From NCBI RefSeq assembly GCF_023856365.1, contig NC_064543.1, forward strand, positions 3,059,952 through 3,123,951: a DNA stretch of 64,000 nt. Reading direction: 5' to 3'. A program made the translations under genes and the position numbers. The notes under the pieces were generated by a model. The model was not told the DNA's origin. It saw nothing but the letters and a program-made list of their open reading frames with translations, and made no database searches. The DNA is from Brienomyrus brachyistius (taxonomy: Eukaryota > Chordata > Actinopteri > Osteoglossiformes > Mormyridae). Positions 26,285-38,600 of this stretch are shown piece by piece; the first letter of the stretch is position 1, and every line of letters begins with the position of its first letter.

Positions 26285-28194
26285 AAGTCTTTCCACCAAT
26301 GCTCCCTTTGTCTATGGAGGTCACTTGTTGACTTTTCTGGCTGCTTTGTTTTAACTAAATTATAACCTCATTCTGCTGAAGTGTGAGGGATCACACTCGA
26401 ACTAACACAAAACTTCTATACACTCATATACTCATACACACAACGCACACGCAACTCTATTCCATTCCTATTCATTTTTTTTCTTTTCTAACTTCTATGG
26501 AGGATAAGTGGGTAAATATGGAGCTAGAACCTGGATTGGGGGGTGATTAGGCTTAGCACTGAATCTGCCAGGCACATGAAACTGGAATGAATGAACTCAC
26601 CATTAAATGATGTCCACAAGAGTGTTCCTTCAGCATGAACATGTTTGTAGTCAGTCTGTCTTCCTGCCTGCCAGACTACCTGCCTGTCTCTCTGTCTCTC
26701 TTTGTTAAGCATAGACTATGTTCACTGTGTGAGAGTTTGTGTGTGACCATGTATAGAGGCTACTCACATTATCACTTGGAGAACCCATGTAGGGTGTCAA
26801 AAACGCTGTCAGGTTGAATGAGATGGCTGATTCTAATGGACAGCAGTGGTCCCGCTATGCAAGTCTCCTGACGGCGAAAGAAAAACTCCTGACCAAAGTG
26901 CCAACTGCACTGAATAAATGGCTGCACTCTGACCCCAAACTTCTCAATCAATGAATGTATATGTGTGTATGTCCTATAAGGAGGGCAAGATGAGATATGT
27001 GAAGACTAAAACATTCGTATATACTTGTGCTGGCACTTGTACAAATGGAAAATGTATATCTGCCCCGTTGCTCTGAGCAGGGTTGAGAGAACAGGTGTGG
27101 GCAACGAACCACTCCAACCACAAAGCCTCACACTTTCTCCCCAGGCACAGTGAATATCAGCATTCACAGATGCCAAGCTAATGGGGCCAAACATTTGACT
27201 TTGCCTCTGCTTAGGCTTGTTTACAACAAGCATCAGCAAGCGAGGAATAGAGGCCATGCGTATAGAGATGAGATTTTTTTTCAGCAGTACGAGCCAGGAT
27301 GTGTGTAGTGTTGGGTACTTTTTTTTGCTTCTTAGCCAGAAACATCATTCTGCCTGTAAAGCCTTCCTGAGATCAGAAAGGAGCTTGTTTACTTTCAACA
27401 GAATGTAATTAAGGGTGTTGACATGGTACCAAATGCACGTCAGCCACTTGTGCTGCTCAGGCCTGGTTTATTGTGGCTCTGTCAGTTGTCTCGCTGCAGT
27501 ACTAGATAAAGTGATGGAGAACTGAAGAAATGACAGAAAGGTTATATTGTCATCCCAAAAAAATGTCTCAGATTGCCATGCACCACTCGAATGGTTAATT
27601 TTACTGGTTAGTCAAAGGGTACAGGGTATTTTATGTAATTATTAAACTGAGCCAGAGAGCAGCATTGGATGTAAAATAAATCTGTTGTTGCAGATGAGGT
27701 AGTGAACATGCAGTTTTGTACGTCATTGAACGTCAGAGGGCACTGGTGGCTATCAGTATTTGGCCGCAACATTCCTTGCTTCTCTGATTACCTTGAATGT
27801 ACTACTGGCAGTGAAACCTGTAGATCTTGGAGCAGGATATCTGTCGGCACCTCCTGAAGCCAAGTGGTCACCAGAGACCTTCTTTTAGTGGAATCACCAT
27901 CAAGTTGCAGCAGTTTTGCAGCAGTTGGTATTTTGGGGTCAGGTATAGGATGACAGGAGCAGTTCTTTGGGCATTTCTCAGCTGCAGTTTAATCTTAAGT
28001 CTATACGGGGGCTACTTATGTATGATGACCTTTCCACTGGTCTTGGCTCACCCTATGGGCACACGTACAGCAGTGTGTGGCATAACAGACAGGCACTTAC
28101 TGGATATGAGGTCCAGTGATCAAACAGAATAAGGAACCTTCCTTCTTTCACCATAACAAAGAGAGCTGAAGTTTAAAGGTGGAGGTATTGAGTG

Positions 28195-28935
28195 ATACTG
28201 TGCGATTCTGGGTAAAATATGAATCCCGATTTGCATTCCATATTTCTATGAAGATGGAACAAGCAATATGTCGAGATGTATGATTTATTGGTTAACATTT
28301 CGCATCGGCCAGTATTCGTTAAATCAAGACTTCAGTATCGGTTCTATTTAATTTTATCAGTTTCCAAGGTTAGCAGCACCTGAGTTAGGGATAAAACTAT
28401 TCAAATAATGGAGGTAATTGCATTGGGTGATCAGCCATTTTCCATAGTAGCAGATGAGGGATTGCATCGATTCATTCACCCCCTTGGAAAAGGCCTCCAA
28501 GTACTGAACTGGTCAAAATTTCCATACTAGTGCCCCATAACAATATAGGTCATTACTGAAATGGCACTTTCACATCAGCATTACAGAACAGAAAGGGCAC
28601 AATTCTGGTTTTTTTCAAACAACCATTTCCTAATGCAAGAAATGCTAAACAAGTACTTAAATCTCATCTGTTCTTTATTAAAACTATTTTTTTGCCCCCC
28701 ACCTCTTTCTGTCATGTAGTGTAATGCCGTCCGATCATTTGTTGATACAGCTTAGGATGAAAATGGGAGCATTTGGTTTTATGCAATGATAATGCAGACA
28801 CTGCAGAATTTGTATCATGTAATAATGAGATCGTTTAAGCCTATGAAGTGAGGTTGAGATTTAAAAACGATGAATTGTGCAGCCCCTAGATTGAGATTAC
28901 AATTTAAAAATGATTAATTGTGCTGCCATAGTATC
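28195..28935. mobile_element. DNA-transposon remnants, hAT-like
   Basis: A left part (tattggttaacatttcgcat, cggccagtattcgtt, agtatcggtt) resembles the subterminal region of hAT-type elements in fish. The right part has two copies of a worn terminal motif, gatgaattgtgcagcccct at about 28870 and gattaattgtgctgccat at about 28912. No transposase coding was found. The limits are approximate, and it may be two overlapping remnants. Confidence 0.4.
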
Positions 28936-29148
28936 GAGTGGTGGCTAAGGATAGATCATCAGCATCAGAAGGACCATGGCGAGCAAAGATCTAACAATGT
29001 GTCTGTCATTTGCATAGAACACATTTTTACAAAGTTCTGCACTTAGCCGACTCGCTGTTTTGATCTATGTTTTACCATATTGGCTCCTTGGGTAGCTTGA
29101 ATTCACTCTTCCTGTGGATGAGCAAGCCAGGAATACACATGAGGGCTC

Positions 29149-29253
29149 GCTGAATATTTACAGATCTCTGCCTCCCCCAGTACTAAACTTACTTCCAGAC
29201 ATTAAGGAAAATGTCCCTCTGTTGTTTAGAGACCTGTTCATTTATTTATTGAG
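29149..29253 (+). repeat. Inverted-pair segment, copy 1
   Basis: The first 76 bases match the reverse complement of 35581-35656 with three differences; similarity then drops (29225-29253 still partly matches). Some weak similarity extends upstream to about 29123. It is not a repeat family I recognise. A frame runs open through it in both copies, but all three core differences would change amino acids, so coding constraint is not supported. Confidence 0.85.
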
Positions 29254-31029
29254 TTTATGATAATGCAGAATGCTGTAGGAATACCAGTGTCTCACAACAT
29301 GCAGGTTATACATCTTTTGACGTCTTTGCGGGTTTCTGGCAGAAGGAACAATAGTACTGGCCTTCTATCTGAAAGCCCCTTAAAATTAGGCCAGATGTTG
29401 ATCACGGTAACTATCTAGCTTCTTTAGACGGCAATTTATGTCAGATGGCTGTAAGTGTTTGAGGTGTGAGGGCTGTTAGAGGACTGTTGGCCTCATTCAT
29501 ATACACATTTGTATTTATCAGTGAGCTCAGAAAATGCACAGGAACCTGAGAGTGGACTGTCTGAGTAATTGTGGAACTTGAACTGGGGGAATACAAACGC
29601 TTGTTGTTTGCACAATCTCCAGTGTTCTCCTGCTCACCTTCTGTCACCAAACTGTTAGTTTTAGCATCTGTGCTATTCTAAAGTGAGCCCTTCCTAGGTC
29701 CTATTTGAAATAATGCTGCCTTTTGTTTTTGCCTTTTTATTACTGCATATAGAACGTGGACTAATATGTCCTTTTTGGTCCTTTGTAGTTGCTATGAAGC
29801 AAGCCTATGCAAGCATGCAAATTGCAGACCTCTCAGGGTTGTATGACGAGTAAACGGGAGCTAATCAGACTGTGTGCCCTTAGTTTTCCCATCCAAAGTA
29901 TGCACATTATGCAAAGAGCTACTGTATAACGTGCCCCCAGTACTGCAGTCCTTAGGGTTCGTCTCCTGAGTGAGGCTAGACTTTCCTTTTTTCTTGAGAG
30001 AGCAAAGAAATCTCTAGGGAGGAGGTTTGATGAAAAGAAATCGGGGGAGGTCATTTTCTTCAAGCAACGAGAGAATACATTTCAGGGGCATTCTGTAACC
30101 AAGGTCACTGCAGAGGTAGGGGCAACTTGTGTAAGGGAGTGACAGGAAATGAAATTGGGGGTCTGTTTAAATAATACACAGTAAATAGCTCTGTATTGTA
30201 AACTGTTTCCTTTGGGAAAAGTCACAAGTGAATTGGTTTTACTTCAAGGTTTTTGTACATGTGTGATTGATGTGATTTGCAAAGATATGAGATAAATGTC
30301 ATTTTTGTTATTGATCATAAATTGCTCCGATAACACTGTGACAGACGAAACGAGATAAGAAATGACACAACAGTTTCCAATGGACTCTTGGGGCCAATGA
30401 TTAAAAATGACAAATAAAAGTCCTTTTGCGCACACAATAAGAATGAATTTCATGCTGGGACTGCGACTGATGCCTGAATTATTTTTCACCGCATTGATTT
30501 TTATCCCTCTCTCTGATCTGTCCTGCACTCCTATCTGTCGACGGTTTAAAAGTCCACTTCCAACAAAACTGATTTATTTTTTTTTGGTCTGCTCAGAATT
30601 TAATTTCCTCTCCAGCACCCTGCTGGTGAGTGATAAGATTGCCTGGTCACTGACAGCAATGCCAAAATGTTGTCCAATGTGTCAGATGATGCAGGATAAG
30701 GCATTCTGAGATGGATTCAATGCTCAGCTCATCCGGTGCCGCCCCAACGAAGAAGGCAATAAGCATGGGATGCGTTGACCATGAACTAACCAATCACATC
30801 TCAGGCCAGTTCCAGCACTCCAGTGTATTCAATGTATTCATGAGAAAGCATGCCCCCTAGGGACTAGAACATCAAACGAGTCAAAAGCTACCCTGCCTAT
30901 TAATGGCTGTCGTTATTGCATTAGTAAAATCTTGTAAGCGACTTTAAGTGGATTTTGCTGAATTGTGAATAAGAAAGCAGACGTGAACCTGCTTGGAAAT
31001 TAAATGCTTGACTTTGGAGCAGCCTCATG

Positions 31030-31585
31030 GACAAGTTCTCTGACCCCCCACCATTCTTACACTCCCTCCACTGGCTTCCTGTACTGTAGCTGCCCACATC
31101 ATATTCAAAACACTGATGCTTGCCTTTAAAGCCAGAAATGCACCAGCACTCCTCTCCCTAAAAGAACTTATCGCACCCCGCACTGCACCACATTCTCTCC
31201 AATCCTCCAGCACTGCTCGACGGGTCTCACCATCTCTCAGGGCGCAAGGAAGACGTGCAGCTAGACTGTTCTCTGTTTGGGCACTTATATGATGGAATGA
31301 ACTTCCCCTAGATGTCCAAACATTTGAGTCATTGGGTGTCTTCAGACGACTAAAAACCGGCCTCTTTCTGAAGTACTTGGATTGGCACTTTCAGGATTAT
31401 ACTCTTATTTGAAAAACAAAAAAAGTATTACTTGCCAACAGAGTTTTTTAGAGTGAAAGTATTCTTAGCTGGGTTCTATTGAACGAGTATCAGAATGTAT
31501 TCACTAAGGGGACTTCTTAGCGTTTATGTCAGTCACTCTGGCTAAGGGTGTATGCCAAATTGCATAAATGTAAATCCAGATGGGG
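31030..31585 (+). pseudogene. LINE 3' end, L2/Rex1-type reverse transcriptase C-terminus
   Basis: The + strand translation, with a stop and a frameshift, gives HSLHWLPV, then HIIFKTLMLAFKARNAPALL, later ARLFSVWA, WNELPLDV and ESLGVFRRLKTGLF. This is the conserved C-terminal region after the reverse transcriptase domain of L2/Rex1/CR1-group non-LTR retrotransposons. The 3' end ggctaagggtgtatgccaaa followed by ttgcataaatgtaaat is the typical tail of fish L2-like elements. It is 5'-truncated and disabled; endonuclease and catalytic parts are absent. Whether it is L2 or Rex1 needs a library comparison. Confidence 0.8.
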
Positions 31586-32417
31586 CGGAAGGGGAATGAC
31601 AAATGTATATGTTTGTGATGAAGAATTCAGTCTCTTTCTCTGAAACACACACGGCTTTGATTCCACACTACAGATCCAGCGGGTGCCTTTTTGTCCTGTG
31701 ACAGCTACATCCGTTCTTTTCAGCTCTTGCACTTGTCTCTTTAGTCTCTCTGGCTTTCTGCTCTGTCACGTGATGAGGACAAAGGCAGAGTCTAAGTGCA
31801 GTGGGCCACCAGTTAACCTCCCCACGCTTCTGGCTGTTTGTGCGGTTTGGAGGATTAATCCAAGCGTCTGTCATCACAACAGTGGAATGACATTTGGGAA
31901 GGTGATGGTTCATCTACAGAATTAAAGGTTGTCCTTTATACATGATTAGCGAAAGTGTCTAAGGTTCTTTGTGTTATTAACTGAAACAGAAAGTCACGCG
32001 GCAGAGTCAGGACTGTGATATTTTTTGATTTTGTGGTTCATTATTTAGGCCTAGTCTCAGTGCAAATGATTAAACGTTCTGGATTGTGTCTCCTGTTTGT
32101 GAGTTAGATCACATCTGTTAGATAGGTGCAGCACACGCTGCGGTATGAGTCCTTAAATTCTGTTGGAGCAGAATGAAAAACATGTCACCAGAAATGCCTT
32201 CTGGCAGCGGAACACTGCATGGACTGGGATTGATGTGCACTTTATGCACTAATTAGAAGTTATCAAATATAAATGGCAAGAAAAAGTTTTTTTTGCCACT
32301 GTGTATTTTGGTTTCACTGCACAGAAACACTGTCATATCGCTTTCATCCCAAATCTCAAAGTCTGAAAATTTGATGAATTATTAACATTTTATTTATTTA
32401 GCAGAAATGTTTTCCAC

Positions 32418-32592
32418 CCCCCAGCAATTTCTAGTTCAGAAGGCAGGGTCAGATAGTCCCTGGAGCAACTTGGAGCTCAGGGCCTTGCTCCAGGGCCCAA
32501 TGGTGACGTCACTCGGCCAACCTTGGGATTTGAACTAATGATCTTCCAGTCACAGGCTCCGCATTCTAACCTGCTGAGCCAAACACCACTGC
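32418..32592 (-). mobile_element. tRNA-derived SINE, minus strand
   Basis: On the minus strand the A-box region ggctcagcaggttagaatgc and B-box tagttcaaatccc are followed by a body with gccctggagcaaggccctga. The 3' end lies near 32418. Confidence 0.65.
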
Positions 32593-32690
32593 AAGGAATA
32601 AGGATTGCTCTCTCTCTACGTGCCTGTAAAAACTCTGATAGAGAAAATGTTTGTTTAAAATGTTTATCTGGGCAGTAAGTGAATGATTTC

Positions 32691-33760
32691 TCAGGAAAAA
32701 ATAGACAAAATAAATATTGACACAATTAAAAGAAACAAGAATGTGTCATCCTTTTCAAGCAACCAATTTTCTTTGGCCTTTCTTATGAGACAAAACTGAA
32801 GCAATTTGCTTTGGTATACTCTTAATTTTTTCAAATTGTCTTGTGGTAAATTCCCACAGTCTTTTTTCATGACTTGCCATGACACTTTTTGACTTTGGTT
32901 GCTTTTTGTTCATTTAAGTTGAGGACAGTGCTCTGAGGTAGTCAGTCTAACACTGCAAGTGTTCCATCTGTCATGTCCTGCCCGCCATGTCCACCTGACC
33001 TGTCCTCCGGTCTCCTCCCTAGTGTGACCATGCCTGTTACCCATTTCTTATCTCTCGTTCCAAACCCATCTGTTAATCACTCCTAGCTGACTCTCGTTAG
33101 CTTACTCATTAGTCTAATATATATGTGCTTCTCAATCCTGTGTTTCACTGGCATAGTTCCTTTGTGTTGCATGTGCCCTTTCTTGCTTCCCTCCTCCCAT
33201 TCTGATCCCTTGCAGTTTTGTTTATTTCCAGTTTATCTCCAGAGATCTCAATAAAAACCTCTTTTGTTTTGCCACAACGCCTGCTCCTTCGTCCTTCATC
33301 CTTTGTGTCATGACAGTAGACTTATGCTCTTGATTATTTTGGCAGTGTTTTTGGGGTCATTGGCATGTTGAAAGTAGCTTTCTGAAGGAACAGCACAATT
33401 AATCAATTCTGCTTGTTTTTTCAGAAGAATGGCTTCTGAAGTACAACATATATATATATACACAAGAATTCTCGGGGCTGGTGCCATATACTGAGTGAGA
33501 ATGTCATTGGGTTTGCACCTGTTTCTTTAAAAAGTGACTGTTTAGTGCTACAACTTCCACTGCATTTTGTGTTCAGTTTTCCGGGTCTTACTCTGATTTC
33601 TTTATTCTTAATGCTTGCAAACCACATCTTCAAAATCCAGTTTGAAGCTTGAAGCTTAGTCATTTTGAAGCTTGTCCTCCTGTCATCCCAGTACTTTCGG
33701 TTACCATTAAATATACCCATGTATCCGTTGAACTTCACCGTTAGCATACCTCATTTGGTT
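32691..33760 (-). pseudogene. Tc1/mariner-like transposase remnant, interrupted
   Basis: Reading the minus strand from about 33400 down, HANDPKNTAKIIKSI appears, corresponding to the conserved NDPKHTA motif around the second catalytic Asp of Tc1-type transposases. The open frame breaks at about 33314 and resumes beyond 32970 with NLPQDNLKKLRVYQSKLLQF at 32691-32885, which looks like the C-terminal IPxxxLxxLxxSxxxR region. The gap is filled by a probable LTR. Upstream, 33421-33747 on the minus strand holds 108 open codons without clear motifs. Heavily decayed; subfamily not determined. Confidence 0.5.
32970..33314. mobile_element. Probable solo LTR
   Basis: About 345 bases begin TGTCATGTCC and end GTGTCATGACA, giving a perfect 7-base terminal inversion. 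It contains a TATA-like tatatatgtgct near 33117 and a polyadenylation signal aataaaaa at about 33250, in the order expected of a + strand retrotransposon LTR. It is C/T-rich, unlike its neighbours, and splits a Tc1-like frame. No internal retroelement coding or second LTR is present, hence solo. No clean target duplication was found at these ends; an alternative start four bases later would leave tgtca/tgaca flanks. Confidence 0.55.
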
Positions 33761-33829
33761 AATCAATATAATAATGCCTAGATGAATAACTACCCCATTG
33801 AGTAATTATTGGTATTTCCACATGATTTA

Positions 33830-35050
33830 TGCAGCTGTGGCCAAAATATGGGAACACCTGCAGTTTCTTTCTAATAATGCACCAATTCTTTTGCAAAAAT
33901 GTTGTGTGCTAACTTATGTATTTCCTTTATTTGCATTCACACCATGCAGAAAAATCTGGAGGAAATAAGTCAAATCTAATGTTATTTGACACAGAATAAC
34001 AAAAATTGTATTGATAAAATTATTGGCACCCAAGACTTAATATTTGATAGCACAGTCTTTGCAAAGAATAACGGCAAACAAGCACTTCCTGTAGTCATGA
34101 ATAAGCTTCTTGCACCACTCTGCTGGAATTTTGGAGCACTCTTCTTTTGCAAACTACTCCAGGTCTCACAGATTTGATGGGTGCCTTCCCCCAGCTGCTC
34201 TTTTCAGATTTCTCCACAGACATTCTATGGGATTTAGATCAAAACTTCAGAAGAGTCCAGCACGTGGTGTGATACCATTTCTGGGTGCTTATTTGAAGTG
34301 TGCTTTGGATTATTGTCCAGTTTAAATACCCATGACCTTCAGTCGAGGGCAAGCTTTTTGACACTGGGCCCTACATTACGCTCCAAAATACATTGGTAAA
34401 ATTTGCATTGCATAATTCCATGCACAGTTTCAAGGCACCCAGTGGCAGAAGAAGTGAAGCAACCTGAAAACCTCTGTGAATCTCCTCCATGTTTGACTGT
34501 TAGCAATACTGCTAACCTTCTCTTTCAAGGCGTCCTTTTGTTTGTAGTAAACATGAAGATGATGTGCTTCAGCAAAAAGCTTTAATTTGGTCTTATCTGT
34601 CCAATGGACATCCGCCCAGAAGGTTTTTGGCTTATTTGCGAGGGTCTTGCCAAACTTCTGTTTGGTTTGTGTCAATGGGGTCCTCCGGGGTCTCCTACCA
34701 TAGAGCCCCCTTTCACTGAGATGCTGATGAATGGTGAGTTGAAACTACCTTATGTCTGAAGGTTAGCTTCAGTCTGTTTGGCAGCTGATCAAGGTTCTTT
34801 TGCCATCACTTAGATAATCCTTTGCTGCAGTCTTTTATCAACTTTTTGCTTCTGTTGTTGTCCAGGGAGGTTGACTATAGTGCCATGGACTTTAAAGTTC
34901 TTGATTACATTGTGCACAGTGGACACAGGAATGTGCAGGTTTCTGTAGATGGACTTGTAGCAGTGTAATTGTCCATGCTTTTCTACAATTCTGTTTCTTA
35001 CCTCCTCTGACAGTTCTCTACCTTTCTATATTTTCTCCAGGGTAAATGTG
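33830..35050 (-). pseudogene. Tc1-like transposon remnant, full-length order
   Basis: On the minus strand, fragments occur in the order of a Tc1 transposase. First is a helix-turn-helix region near 34990-34850 (YKSIYRNLHIPVSTVHNVIK, then NLPGQQQKQK). Next is the segment with KPKTFWADVHWTDKTKLKLF at 34430-34675, carrying the first catalytic Asp in WTD. Then come DNNPKHTS near 34310 and a C-terminal part toward 34000. Stops and shifts separate the pieces, so it is inactive. The element ends near 33830; its 5' terminal inverted repeat is not evident before the SINE at 35087. Confidence 0.8.
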
Positions 35051-35086
35051 GTACACACAGACACACTAAACACAGCATGGTATTAC

Positions 35087-35320
35087 TTTGTTAATCCATG
35101 TGGGGAAATTCTCTTTGCCCTATCTTGCTCTCCAATGAGATACACAGACACATATGATGAGAGCAAGCTTGGGGGTCACAACAAAGGGTCAGCCACCTTG
35201 TGGCACCCACGGAACTGGGGTTTAAGAGTCTTGCTCAAGGACCCACGGACGTGTGAGTATCCAGCCGAGACTGGGCTGGAACCAACACCCTTCACAGCAG
35301 AGGCTTAGCCCACCAAGTCA
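35087..35320 (-). mobile_element. tRNA-derived SINE, minus strand
   Basis: On the minus strand it reads cttggtgggctaagcctctg (A box), gttggttccagccc (B box), gtgggtccttgagcaagact, and a 3' part with gagagcaagatagggcaaag and aatttccccacatgg. This matches the copies at 3592 and 13277 in parts. It lies directly downstream of the Tc1 remnant. Confidence 0.75.
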
Positions 35321-35554
35321 GTTTTTATGTTGTGTCAATGCAAAATAAAGGAAATACATATGTTATCGTCGAAGCTTCTGTAATCATGACATTTTTGGGA
35401 AGGAATTGGTGCATTTTCTGAAAAAAAAAAAAAAAAACAACAATTTTGCATTTGTAACCTGCTATGCAATGTCTGCCTTTTGTATCCATTTTGTAATTTT
35501 GGCCTCCAGAAGATAAAATCAGGTCACATAGTATCTCTGTCACATAATTTACAC

Positions 35555-35656
35555 AATGAATAATTAAGCAGATCCCATAACAACAGAGAGACATTTTCCT
35601 TAATGCCTGGAAGTGAGTTTAGTACTGGGGGAGGCAGAGATCTGTAAATATTCAGC
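35555..35656 (-). repeat. Inverted-pair segment, copy 2
   Basis: Reverse-complement partner of 29149-29253. The core includes cagatctctgcctcccccag on the minus strand, identical in both copies. The flanking DNA is otherwise unrelated as far as I can see. Confidence 0.85.
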
Positions 35657-38600
35657 AAGCTGTCCTGTGTGGGTACTTGGCTCGTTCTTCCGCCAGGAAT
35701 TACCATAAAACCATGATAATATCTTAGATGATATTAGCAAACGACAGAGATTTTCAGGTAATTTGTTTCAAAAGCAGCAATAACCCCCCCAGCACTTTAT
35801 GTCATATATGAACAGACATGGCTTCTATGCCCGGAGGGCTGGGTGAGAGTAAGAACATACTGACACGGCATCCAGCTGTCAAGAAGCTTCTGTGAATCGA
35901 TTTTATTCCAGCTGTAACAAACAATGCACACAAACCTCTTCAACCCTGAAGTCATGTCGGTGAATTACAGGAAACCCCTTTTCTCCAGACCTCAGACAGT
36001 GGTTAATTATGTCTGGTTTAAAAGACCCTTTGTGAAAGATCTGTCTGTAAACTATCTGTGGTTTACACCGTTATCTGGAGATTGGTTAAACCTTACAATG
36101 AAATATACAAAAAAAAAGTGTCTTCAAGTGTTATTGCCTTCCCTTGTGTTGATGAAAAGATTCTAAGGGATGTTATCTGAAATGTGCTAATCCGCAAGGG
36201 GCTCTGCTGTTATTCCTGTAGTATTATGAAACATCTTCATTTATGTTCAAGCCTTTCCGCCCTCTTTGAGGTTCACAGTTGAATATGTTCTGTGCCACCG
36301 TGTGTGCAAATTAATTGAAATTGGACTGTTCTTAAATCGCACCCCAAGCACTCATTTGCCATTCATGTAGATGATATGAAAGGAGGAAAAGGTAATCCTT
36401 AATATTTTTATGAGTGACTTATAAATTACAACGGAAGGAATTTAATTATTAAGAAAAGACATTTTAAGGTGATTTATTGCTGCTATCAGGCACTTGCAAT
36501 GAAAATGTTCAGAAGTCAGATTACAAAACCAAATGAGGAAGTGAAATTAAATTGTTGAAAGCAGTGTGCTTTATACCTCACCTGGAGATATATATGTAAA
36601 TGGAAGAATTTGGCCTTGTTAACACAAATACTGTTATGTGTGTAGTTTTTGTTCATTCATATATTCTACAGATGGCATCCCAGTAAACTGCTGTTCATTT
36701 TTATTTAAACAACATAAAATTGAAAATAACAGCATGTTCATTAAGTGATACAATAGACTTGGCTGCCACTCAGACGAGGAGACTCCCATTGACAAACCCA
36801 ATGCACAACCTTCCTTCTCTACTATAGAAATTTCATTTTGGGAAGAGTATCATTTTCTCAGGGAAGGATGAGTAAACGTTCAAAGAGCATCCTAAATTAG
36901 TGTTTCCTGACTGGTTAGACAAAAGAAACCTAAATGAGAACACTGCATGAACACATGCCACTAACCCAGCACAGCAAGTCAGCATCAGAGCGGTCATGTG
37001 GCTCCCTTTGTCGACGTGGCGACAGACTGGGGACTGAGCAGAACAGCTTGGCTGATCCCTGGAAGCACAGAGCAGTCGGTGGGAGGATGGCACATGATTA
37101 ATGGATGCAATGGACACATGCACATATTTGGCACATGTGATTTGCACATACGTGAAGCCATGCAGGGAATGATGATGCAGCCTTACCACCCACAAATTGG
37201 AGGGTAACCTGTACAAATAACATCTAATGTGTGAAGTTAAGCCCCCCCAACTCTCCGCTAAATAATAAAGCTGGAAACCCGTGCCACAGAAATTATAGAG
37301 GTGCAATTACTGAAAATAAACGTGTTGCATCTTATTCTGGATCTTGTAGATCAATCAGTTTTGATTTCTCGCCATATTTATTTTTCAGCACATTTAGTTC
37401 ATTATTTGGAAATTTTTGGGATCGTTAGAATGAAGGTCAATATGTTATTTCTCCCCATTCTGTAAGAGTTAAGCTGACTGCTAGATAATATAATAATGAT
37501 TTCTAACATGCCAGATTTAGGATACCCTGGAGTCATTGAGCGCTCAAGTGTGTTGAACTGCTTTAGACCAGTGCAGACATATGTAGGTCTGGGCATGGGA
37601 AAATAAAAAAGGTTTTTAAATTTGGTTTAATCCTCTTTCAAGACGAATGGTCTATACAGTTTGCCTTCTGCAAATACTGAAGTAGCTGAAAATGTAAAAA
37701 TGACAAAGCTTAGCCTTTTATTTTGTAGCATCGTGAATACCGGCCTGAATCTTTAATTGACCCCACTGCCATGCAAACAACACGTCACATCTTATGGTGT
37801 GTTTGGCAGTGGACTGAAAGATTGTAGGACTGCATGTGTGCCTATGATAACCTGTTGGGAGACATGAGGCTTTGAAACTGTCAGTAAATGGGGCAGCTGC
37901 TCTGTCAGTCACTACCTGGTTTGACCTGATGTGAATGAATAAGATAACCAAGGGGAAGTGGGTTAATCCAATCTGTTACTGGCAGTTCATGATAAACACG
38001 CCCTCTGTAGGTTTTAAAGCCTTTTTTCTCCTAATACGGTACCAGTTACTACAGCTGAGATAGAGATGAGCACGTGGGGAAAGATTACTGTGTTTTATTG
38101 GGAAACATCATCCTTCTTCCGACTTGAGACATTGGGTGTGATGAAGGTAGTTGCCTGAGACTGTCTTCCAAATCCAAATGATAAATGTATCAACACAATA
38201 TGTTTCTTGTCTCTCTCTTACTTTTTCATACCTTTTTTCTGAAGCTTCTGAAGCTCAGCAATCTTCAGTTATATACCCTGGCACAAATCAGCCATTAGTT
38301 CTCGGTTGCTAATAAACAATCCATTGATGTTCTTTAAGATTGATTTGTGTCTCAATAGATTTTTCTGTTTTCAGAGGTACCTTATGAATCCTGCTGGTTC
38401 CTCTTTTTTAAAATAGTCCTACAGGGTCTTTCTCATCTAGGCTATCTTCCATGAAGCCAGACTGGTAGCAATTGGCTTTGGATGGACACTTCTACAGTAA
38501 ATACCTAGTTGAGGAATTTGCTTTTATTGGATTCACACTTAAGACACGAACACAATCATTGGGCTCTTCTTTCATTCAATGTTTTCTTAACAATACTAAC

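Noticed and set aside
36833..37306. 157-codon open frame on the minus strand
   Set aside because: No domain, signal or repeat motif was recognised, and the length is within chance for 64 kb over six frames. Not listed as a gene.
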